This document shows, one piece after another, positions 1 to 5,041 of a stretch of DNA of 6,310 nucleotides (positions are counted from its first letter, which is position 1; every line of letters begins with the position of its first letter). The position numbers and the translations under genes are program-made. Origin of the DNA: JAQIBY01 sp046546095 (GTDB lineage Bacteria > Bacteroidota > Bacteroidia > Bacteroidales > ML635J-15); the NCBI GenBank assembly GCA_046546095.1, contig JBKGYK010000106.1, forward strand, positions 1-6,310, in the 5' to 3' direction. The notes beneath the pieces are model-generated. The model did not search any database and was not told the origin of the DNA. It was given only the letters and a program-made list of their open reading frames with translations.

Positions 1-785
1 CTGTCTTCGCTGCTCGGAGTAACCTCAAAACTCACATATTCAATTTCACGGGTGGTTTCCTCATTCTGAAACATGTATTCATGGTCACGATAATAGGATT
101 TCAAGTCATCTTCTGTCAGATCAACGTCTTCATCCGGTATGGATTTATACATTTTTGCTGCATAAGCAAAGGCAACTTTTTTATTGGCATTCTGATACTC
201 CATTTTGGCCAGAGGTGAGGGCATATAAAAACCGTTGCCTATAAGATTCTGGTACTTGGTGTTGATTCTATCCTGCCGTATGCTTTTCTTGAAGTAATCT
301 GCAATTACTCTGAAACGCTGGTCCTGACCTGCCTGCCCGAAAAATTGCTGAACATAGGCAGTATCAATTTGTCCTGTCTGTGGATCAGCAAAATTCTGCC
401 GGATGATGGGGTGAATGTCTGAACCATACAGCATATTCTCCATTTCATCTTCGCTTACGGCAATACCCAGTTCATCCAGAGCATCCTCGAGAAGATACTC
501 ATTCAGTAACTCTTCCCAGACACTGCTGCGGATTTCATTCGTAGTTTCCTCATCCAGGCTGCTGGTTTGCTGCGCTTCTTTCACAAAGGCCGTAACTTCT
601 TCTATCCTGTTTTGATATTCAACATAGGAGATGTCTTTTCCGTCCACCTCAGCAATATCCGTTTCCTGCTTGTTGAACAAACCTTCAAATGTTGAAGGAT
701 CTACAATAAATAAAAACAGGGCGACACCAACGAAAATGATAATCAATACGCCTGCTCTGTTTCTAATCTTCTGTAAAACTGCCAT
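1..785 (-). CDS. PpiD/SurA-N-type periplasmic peptidylprolyl isomerase or chaperone, N-terminal part (truncated by window edge)
   Basis: An open frame reads leftwards from the ATG at 785-783 to the window edge without a stop (261 codons plus two bases), so the C-terminus is missing. Residues 1-10 are basic (MAVLQKIRNR). Residues 11-28 form one hydrophobic helix, giving an inner-membrane anchor with the rest in the periplasm, as in PpiD. A SurA-N-like chaperone region follows: VDGKDISYVEY (47-57), the helix VWEELLNEYLLEDALDELGI (89-108), then a Bacteroidota-style stretch with HPIIRQNFADPQTGQIDTAYV. The parvulin (rotamase) domain expected later in such proteins, usually 600-700 residues long, would lie outside the window, so isomerase activity is not shown here. 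Family role: helping newly exported envelope proteins fold. The start is preceded by A-rich sequence without a Shine-Dalgarno motif. It is transcribed divergently from coaX. Confident about the family; SurA-like is the alternative label. Confidence 0.88.
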   Translation of the reverse strand, partial: MAVLQKIRNRAGVLIIIFVGVALFLFIVDPSTFEGLFNKQETDIAEVDGKDISYVEYQNRIEEVTAFVKEAQQTSSLDEETTNEIRSSVWEELLNEYLLEDALDELGIAVSEDEMENMLYGSDIHPIIRQNFADPQTGQIDTAYVQQFFGQAGQDQRFRVIADYFKKSIRQDRINTKYQNLIGNGFYMPSPLAKMEYQNANKKVAFAYAAKMYKSIPDEDVDLTEDDLKSYYRDHEYMFQNEETTREIEYVSFEVTPSSED

Positions 786-792
786 TATTCTT

Positions 793-823
793 TTTGTTTG
801 ATTGTTAGTAAATCCTAAATTAG
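793..823 (+). promoter_or_regulatory. Putative Bacteroidota-type promoter for the coaX operon
   Basis: TTTG at 793-796 is followed after exactly 19 bases by TAAATTAG at 816-823. This matches the known Bacteroides/Flavobacterium pattern TTTG-N19-21-TAnnTTTG with one mismatch in the -7 box. Transcription would start near 830, giving a leader of roughly 80 bases before the coaX ATG at 913. In AT-rich DNA such a match can arise by chance. Confidence 0.33.
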
Positions 824-824
824 G
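814..824. repeat. Short palindrome CCTAAATTAGG
   Basis: Two 5-base arms (CCTAA / TTAGG) are separated by a single A. It overlaps the putative -7 box of the coaX promoter and lies about 30 bases upstream of the ppiD-like start, a position suitable for a shared operator. It is a single short copy, so it could be chance. Confidence 0.25.
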
Positions 825-827
825 GCA

Positions 828-835
828 CGAATATA
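828..835 (-). promoter_or_regulatory. Weak -7-like box for the leftward ppiD-like gene
   Basis: Read on the minus strand this is TATATTCG, one mismatch from TAnnTTTG. It lies about 43 bases upstream of the ppiD-like ATG, a suitable place for a short leader. No TTTG is seen at the usual 19-21 base distance upstream, so support is weak. The palindrome at 814-824 also gives a one-mismatch box (TAATTTAG) in this direction. Confidence 0.18.
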
Positions 836-871
836 ATAATTTTATAAGATTTAAAGGACAGGTTTCTTATT

Positions 872-883
872 AAAAAGCTTTTT
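872..883. repeat. Perfect 12-base palindrome AAAAAGCTTTTT
   Basis: This fully self-complementary 12-mer is centred 35 bases before the coaX start codon, in the leader expected from the promoter at 793-823. It has no loop and contains only one G and one C, so it is a poor RNA hairpin. A protein-binding site or chance AT-rich symmetry are both possible. Confidence 0.2.
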
Positions 884-912
884 GCTAACTTCAAATGCTG
901 AAAATTTAGCTT

Positions 913-1647
913 ATGAACTATGATATTGTTATCGACAGAGGCAATACGAGAGCCAAAATAGCTGTGTTTGAGAACGGCAATTTGCAGAATGTTTTTTTTA
1001 CCGATGCAGATTGTAATAATCTGCCCGCAGATTTGCAGAATCGCAGCTTCAGATACGGAATTTTGTCATCTACAGCAAAAGAAAGCGTCAGATTTTTGAC
1101 CGGAATAAGAAAAATGTGCACTGAATTGATCTGTTTTGATGAAACAATTCCCATCCCCCTGAAACTGGATCACAAAACACCGGAAAGCCTGGGCGCAGAC
1201 CGGAAGGCAGCCTGTGTAGGAGCTGCTGTGTTGTTTCCGGAAAAACCCCTGCTGGTTGTGGATGCAGGTACAGCGCTTACTTTTGATTTTCTGTCAGCAG
1301 ATGGAAAAATGGGTTTGGGAAATATTTCTCCTGGATTGCAAATGAGATTTGATGCACTGCACAATTATACGGGTAATTTACCGTTGCTTACATCAGGAAA
1401 TATGAACAAAATGCTGGGACAATCTACCGAAGAGTCTATCCGTTATGGGGTGCAATTCGGTTTTCTCAGTGAGATTGAGGCGTACATAAAGAAACTGAAA
1501 AATCAGGACAAAAGGCTGATAACAATACTTACAGGAGGTGATGCAGACTTTTTGGCTGAAAATTTAAAAAATAGCATCTTTGTGGAGCCAAATTTGGTAT
1601 TGATTGGTTTATACAGAATATTGACAAACTATGTTGAAAAAAATTAA
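913..1647 (+). CDS. coaX: Type III pantothenate kinase
   Basis: Phosphorylates pantothenate with ATP, the first committed step of coenzyme A synthesis, in the cytosol. The 244-residue length is normal for the family, and the ASKHA-fold signatures are in order. These are the phosphate-binding motif DRGNTRAK (8-15), LGADRKAA (93-100) for pantothenate binding and catalysis, VDAGTALTFD (116-125) with the family's conserved aspartate, GNISPGLQMR (136-145), and TGGDADFL (207-214) near the end. All expected key residues are present, so the enzyme should be active. Type III enzymes typically need a monovalent cation such as K+ and are not feedback-inhibited by CoA (family knowledge). The ATG at 913 places DxGNT at the usual distance from the N-terminus; no clear Shine-Dalgarno precedes it. 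It is first in the operon, and its last 17 bases overlap the next gene in another frame. It has a run of eight Ts at 992-999. Confidence 0.96.
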   Translation: MNYDIVIDRGNTRAKIAVFENGNLQNVFFTDADCNNLPADLQNRSFRYGILSSTAKESVRFLTGIRKMCTELICFDETIPIPLKLDHKTPESLGADRKAACVGAAVLFPEKPLLVVDAGTALTFDFLSADGKMGLGNISPGLQMRFDALHNYTGNLPLLTSGNMNKMLGQSTEESIRYGVQFGFLSEIEAYIKKLKNQDKRLITILTGGDADFLAENLKNSIFVEPNLVLIGLYRILTNYVEKN

Positions 1648-2926
1648 GTATCTGAGCCTGGGAATTATTATGGTTAGCTTATGTACTCTGAATGTGCAGG
1701 CACAGGACAAAACCGGTTCCCCTTATACAAGGTATGGACTGGGCGATTTGCAAAACAAAAACTTCGGAGACAGCCGGGCGATGGGCAATACCAGCCTGGC
1801 AATGCGTGGCGGCAACAAACTCTATGTGGCCAACCCTGCATCATATACCAGCATTGATTCCCTGAGGTTTATTATGGAAGTGGGAGTCGGAGGATCCTTT
1901 AAATACATGAGCTCCGGTACTACAGGAGAAACTGCCAGTCTCTATGATATGAATCTGGATTACCTGAGTTTCGGTTTTCCGGTTACAAACTATTGGGGTG
2001 CTGCCATGGGTATAATGCCTTATTCTGATGTAGGCTATGACCTTGTAACTTCTGAAAGTAGCCTCGGATATCCCAGAAAACATTATTATGCTGGTTCCGG
2101 TGGTGTCAATCAGGCTTTCCTGGGTAGCAGCTTCAGCCTACTGGATAATCTCTCCCTTGGTGTGAATTTTAATTACCTGTTCGGAAGTATCAGCCAAATA
2201 AATACCGTGGAATTTGATGATGAGCTTGATGGCATGGTAGATATCCGTGAAGAAAATACAATGTATATCAATGATTATTATTTCTCACTGGGTGCCCAAT
2301 ATACACATAACTTTTCTGAAGAACATGCCCTTACCCTCGGTTTGACATGGGATGTGAATAATAACCTGAATGCAAAACGTGATTATATTGTGAGCAATTC
2401 ACTCAGCTCAGCAACTGATGTTGTGGTTGACACAATTGCATATGAAAGTAAAGAAAAAGGAAAAATAAATCTGCCATCTGGCATTGGGGCCGGTTTGGCA
2501 TATACCTATAAAGATGTTTTAACCCTGGCCGCAGATTACAAATTTCAGGACTGGACTGACAACGAAATCTTCGGAGAAGTTGATTCTCTCGGGGCCAGCC
2601 AGCGTGTCAGTATGGGAGCAGAATATGTCCCCGACGGGAAAAACAGTGCAAGCCTGAGTTATGCCGGCAAAATCAGGTACAGGCTTGGAGCCTATTATCA
2701 TGATTCTTACCTGCAGTTTGATCAGGGAAATACCAGGGTGAACGACTTTGGCATAAGTTTTGGACTGGGATTACCAATGAAACGTTCTAATACAACTTTT
2801 AATCTTTCTTTGGAACTGGGACAGCGCGGAAGCCTGAAGAATGACCTGGTCAAAGAACAGTACGTATTGGTTGGAATGAATTTTAGTTTAGCAGATATAT
2901 GGTTTATAAAACGAAAATTTGAATAA
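1631..2926 (+). CDS. Exported outer membrane beta-barrel protein, FadL-like in size (Bacteroidota coaX-neighbour family)
   Basis: 431 residues with a clear signal peptide: MLKK basic start, hydrophobic core, likely cleavage after VQA at residue 24. The mature protein begins with SPYTRYGLGDL (30-40), followed by an AMRGGNKLYVANPASY segment (57-72). These are typical of Bacteroidota barrel proteins whose N-terminus resembles the FadL/OMPP1 transport group. The rest is rich in alternating hydrophobic/polar strands ending in aromatic residues, with Gly/Asn/Asp turns and no long hydrophobic helix. The last strand and tail are YVLVGMNFSLADIWFIKRKFE; an ending of the WF-KRK type is familiar to me from this family. 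Length would suit about 14 strands, but this is inference. The ATG at 1631 lies inside coaX (17-base overlap), which suggests coupled translation; no other start gives a signal peptide. Cargo and function are unknown. An outer membrane channel is likely; a structural or assembly role is possible. Confidence 0.8.
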   Translation: MLKKIKYLSLGIIMVSLCTLNVQAQDKTGSPYTRYGLGDLQNKNFGDSRAMGNTSLAMRGGNKLYVANPASYTSIDSLRFIMEVGVGGSFKYMSSGTTGETASLYDMNLDYLSFGFPVTNYWGAAMGIMPYSDVGYDLVTSESSLGYPRKHYYAGSGGVNQAFLGSSFSLLDNLSLGVNFNYLFGSISQINTVEFDDELDGMVDIREENTMYINDYYFSLGAQYTHNFSEEHALTLGLTWDVNNNLNAKRDYIVSNSLSSATDVVVDTIAYESKEKGKINLPSGIGAGLAYTYKDVLTLAADYKFQDWTDNEIFGEVDSLGASQRVSMGAEYVPDGKNSASLSYAGKIRYRLGAYYHDSYLQFDQGNTRVNDFGISFGLGLPMKRSNTTFNLSLELGQRGSLKNDLVKEQYVLVGMNFSLADIWFIKRKFE

Positions 2927-2928
2927 AA

Positions 2929-4233
2929 ATGAAAACAAAAGCATTGATAGTATGGATGGTATTGTTCCTGATGGCATCGGCAGCAATTGCTCAGGAGGAT
3001 GAGAAATACGGAGAAAATCCACAAAAATGCCGGGCAGAATTGTCAACCTATGACCAGTATTACAAACAGGAAAGCTATAAGGATGCATATCCGGCATGGA
3101 GCTGGTGCTTTAGCAATTGCCCTGCATCAACAAAAAATATTTATATACAGGGCCCGAACATCCTTGAGGCAATGATTGAAGATGCTGAAGGGGAAACCAA
3201 AGAAGCTTATATCGACACCTTATTGATGGTGTACGATCAGAGAACCGAATACTTTGGGAATGAAGGGAAAAACATTGGCCGTAAAGCCATTAAAATCATG
3301 TCACACAGACCGTCAAAAGCCATGAAAGCATACAGCCTGTTTGATAAAGCCGTGGAGATTACCGGCAATGAAACCAGCGGAAATGTGCTGGGCAGATACA
3401 TGCAGCTTGCCACCATCCTGGTAAGCAATGATCTGGTGGAACCGACTGAAGTTATTCAGATATATGCAAAAATCTCCGAAATTCTTGACTATCAGATCAG
3501 TGAAGGAGAGGACAGAGCGAAAAAGGTGAAAGACCAGGTTGACAGAATGATGATCAACAGTGGCGTACTGGACTGTGAAAAACTTGAAGAAGTATTCAGA
3601 CCCATTTATGAGGAAAATAAAGATAATGAGGATATGCTGATGACCATTCAGAAAATAATGGAAGAAGAGGAGTGTTTTGAATCAGCTCTGTATGCCGAAG
3701 TTTCTGAAAAAATGTATTCTCTGAATGAAACTGCTCACTCAGCACATGTTCTGGCACAATACTTTTTCAAAAACAACCAATCCGAAAAAGCAGAAAAATA
3801 TTACATGGAAGCACTGGAAATGCAGGAAGATGAAGAGAAAAAGGCTGACCTGTATTTTGAGCTTGGTCTCTTGAATTTCAATCAGATGGATCAGTACAGA
3901 ACTGCCCATTCCTATGCCCGTAAGGCAATACAGGCAAATCCCGATTATGGAAAAGCATATAAGCTGATTGCACAGATTTATGCATCTGAGGCCAGTGACT
4001 GTGGAGAAAATGAATTTGAACATCTCACTGTTTATTGGGCTGTAGTGGATAAACTGAAAAAAGCCAAACAGGTTTCACCTGAAATGAGCGATGAAGTAGA
4101 TCCTTTGATCTCTAAATACAGAGCTTACTACCCAACCAAAAAAGATGCTTTCTTTTATGAAGTAACTGAAGGGCAAAAATATACCATCAATTGCTGGATC
4201 GGTGAAACCACAACTGCCAGGTTTAACGAATAG
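2929..4233 (+). CDS. Exported TPR-repeat protein of unknown function (periplasmic)
   Basis: 434 residues. The signal peptide runs to about A21 (core LIVWMVLFLMASAAIA, then QEDE) with no lipobox, so the product is probably periplasmic or peripherally bound. The mature N-terminus has an unusual motif around C34 and the segment YKDAYPAWSWCFSNCP (50-65). The middle is acidic, Met-rich and helical. TPR-like helix pairs are clearest at about 270-303 (AHVLAQYFFKNNQSEKAEKYY), 305-340 (LYFELGLLNFN...ARKAIQANPDYG) and 343-380. The end carries KYTINCWIGETTTARF (417-432), a terminal element I recognise from Bacteroidota TPR proteins in this setting. Seven cysteines in an exported protein (34, 60, 64, 216, 249, 358, 422) may form disulfides. 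It starts two bases after the barrel gene's stop, so they are co-transcribed and may act together. TPRs suggest protein binding; partner unknown. Confidence 0.85.
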   Translation: MKTKALIVWMVLFLMASAAIAQEDEKYGENPQKCRAELSTYDQYYKQESYKDAYPAWSWCFSNCPASTKNIYIQGPNILEAMIEDAEGETKEAYIDTLLMVYDQRTEYFGNEGKNIGRKAIKIMSHRPSKAMKAYSLFDKAVEITGNETSGNVLGRYMQLATILVSNDLVEPTEVIQIYAKISEILDYQISEGEDRAKKVKDQVDRMMINSGVLDCEKLEEVFRPIYEENKDNEDMLMTIQKIMEEEECFESALYAEVSEKMYSLNETAHSAHVLAQYFFKNNQSEKAEKYYMEALEMQEDEEKKADLYFELGLLNFNQMDQYRTAHSYARKAIQANPDYGKAYKLIAQIYASEASDCGENEFEHLTVYWAVVDKLKKAKQVSPEMSDEVDPLISKYRAYYPTKKDAFFYEVTEGQKYTINCWIGETTTARFNE

Positions 4234-4235
4234 TA

Positions 4236-4838
4236 ATGCCCTGTTCATTGAAAATAGAAAACAAACAAAGAAAATCCTGCTTCCCGGTGATTATACTGGG
4301 AAGCTTGTTTTTGTTTCTTGCCTGTCAAAACGATATCAACGAAGTGAAACAACTCACCCATAAATCCGATCTGCCGGAAATAAAAGTCAATCATATGCAT
4401 ACTGTCCTCACAGATTCCGGAAAAGTAAGAGTGACGATGGATGCACCTGTAATGCAGCGATTTAGCCCCAAAGATGAAGATGAAGGTGATTTTGATGAGT
4501 ATCCTGAAGGCTTTACGGTCAGATTTATGAACAATGATACCGTAGAGTCCCGGATTACTGCTGAATATGGGATTTATTATGCAGAAAGTGAATTATGGGA
4601 AGCAAAACGCAACGTTCAGGCACAGAATTACGTAAAACAGGAAAAATTAAACACCGAACACCTCATGTGGGATATGAAAAAAGAACTTATCTACACAGAT
4701 AAATTTGTCAGAATTACTACCGACGAAGAGGTGTTTATCGGTACGGGCTTTGAATCTGACCAGGATTTTACAAGCTGGACAATCAAAAAGCCCAAAGGCT
4801 CATTTGTAATAAAAGATGAAGAACAACAAGAACAGTAA
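4236..4838 (+). CDS. lptC: LptC-like LPS transport protein, predicted lipoprotein
   Basis: 200 residues. LptC links the LptBFG transporter to the LptA bridge and takes lipopolysaccharide from the inner membrane into the periplasm. After a hydrophobic segment (about 16-29) comes an LptC/YrbK-type beta-jellyroll region from about residue 47: LPEIKVNHMHTVLTDSGKVR, ITAEYGIYYAESELWEAKRN, and then the diagnostic LNTEHLMWD...LIYTDKFVRITT (138-162) and GTGFESDQDFTSW. The segment LFLFLAC puts a cysteine at position 30 right after the hydrophobic core, a loose lipobox, so the protein may be lipid-anchored rather than a single-pass helix as in E. coli LptC. The long basic N-terminus (K6-K13) fits the ATG at 4236; no later ATG would keep the signal. 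It starts two bases after the TPR gene stop, and its 3' end overlaps the next gene by 23 bases. A terminator-like hairpin lies inside its signal-peptide codons. Confidence 0.87.
   Translation: MPCSLKIENKQRKSCFPVIILGSLFLFLACQNDINEVKQLTHKSDLPEIKVNHMHTVLTDSGKVRVTMDAPVMQRFSPKDEDEGDFDEYPEGFTVRFMNNDTVESRITAEYGIYYAESELWEAKRNVQAQNYVKQEKLNTEHLMWDMKKELIYTDKFVRITTDEEVFIGTGFESDQDFTSWTIKKPKGSFVIKDEEQQEQ
4279..4320 (+). terminator. Intragenic terminator-like hairpin with T-rich tail inside lptC
   Basis: GCTTCCCGGT (4279-4288) pairs with ACTGGGAAGC (4295-4304). This makes a 10-base-pair stem (one G-U pair) with a 6-base loop (4289-4294). It is followed at once by TTGTTTTTGTTTCTTG (12 T of 16). This is the shape of an intrinsic terminator on the coding strand, 44 bases into lptC. 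The T-rich part is also explained by codons for the Leu/Phe-rich signal-peptide core, so function as a terminator or attenuator is uncertain. Active translation of lptC would cover the stem. Confidence 0.4.
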
Positions 4839-5037
4839 AAATCAATTTACTCTGATTGTCATTGAGTATCTTTGGCTGGCAATGGCTGCTTTTACATTAT
4901 TTGCCGGCATCAAAAAACTGAATCAGGGAGAATATGCCCAGTGGTATGCATGGGTCTTTTTTGTCCTTGCCATACTCTGTGTGGTGATGTTTTTTGTAAG
5001 ACGTCATGCTCGTCGACAAAACAAACCAAAGCGATAG
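4816..5037 (+). CDS. Small two-helix inner membrane protein, unknown function
   Basis: 73 residues that I cannot assign to a named family. Two hydrophobic segments are visible, at about 11-32 (FTLIVIEYLWLAMAAFTLFA) and 43-61 (WYAWVFFVLAILCVVMFFV). They are joined by a short polar loop, KKLNQGEYAQ. The ends are basic and polar: Lys/Asn-rich MKNNKNSKN at the front and RRHARRQNKPKR at the tail. By the positive-inside rule both ends are cytoplasmic, with a short periplasmic hairpin. The ATG at 4816 lies within the last 23 bases of lptC in another frame, and the stop is four bases before the next gene, so it is probably translationally coupled on both sides. Context makes an accessory role for LptC or for the CorC-like protein possible, but nothing in the sequence shows it. 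Tight packing and clear membrane topology support a real gene. Confidence 0.8.
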   Translation: MKNNKNSKNQFTLIVIEYLWLAMAAFTLFAGIKKLNQGEYAQWYAWVFFVLAILCVVMFFVRRHARRQNKPKR

Positions 5038-5041
5038 TGGA

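Larger units (their letters stand above)
786..912. promoter_or_regulatory. Divergent intergenic promoter region between ppiD-like gene and coaX
   Basis: This 127-base AT-rich stretch is the only sizeable non-coding gap and must hold the start signals for both the leftward ppiD-like gene and the rightward coaX operon. It contains one plausible plus-strand promoter (793-823), a weak minus-strand -7-like box, and two short palindromes at 814-824 and 872-883. I see no small gene, no riboswitch and no terminator in it. Confidence 0.6.

Noticed and set aside
415..615. 66-codon plus-strand frame, serine-rich
   Set aside because: It lies opposite the ppiD-like coding strand, whose minus-strand translation has clear SurA-N-like helices. 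The Ser-rich product is typical of antisense reading.
1006..1024. Hairpin GCAGATT-gtaat-AATCTGC within coaX
   Set aside because: The stem is 7 bp, there is no T-tract downstream on either strand, and it lies in well-conserved coding context. Such stems are expected by chance.
980..1041. Direct repeat ATTTGCAGAAT at 980-990 and 1031-1041, with a T8 run at 992-999, in coaX
   Set aside because: The repeat encodes two similar LQN segments and is only 11 bases. The T8 run could favour slippage, but the frame is intact and all downstream motifs are present.
1637..1643. A7 run at the coaX/barrel overlap as a possible programmed frameshift site
   Set aside because: The barrel gene has its own ATG and complete signal peptide at 1631, so ordinary overlapping initiation explains the arrangement. 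A CoaX-barrel fusion would place a signal sequence inside a protein.
2722..3097. Overlapping minus-strand frames of 100 and 69 codons across the barrel/TPR junction
   Set aside because: Both run antisense over two well-supported genes with signal peptides and have Phe/Cys/His-rich composition without domains.
5006..5041. Upstream ATG at 5006 as the CorC-like start
   Set aside because: It would add 12 polar residues before the first helix and overlap the small membrane-protein gene by 32 bases. The ATG at 5042 fits the family's N-terminus.
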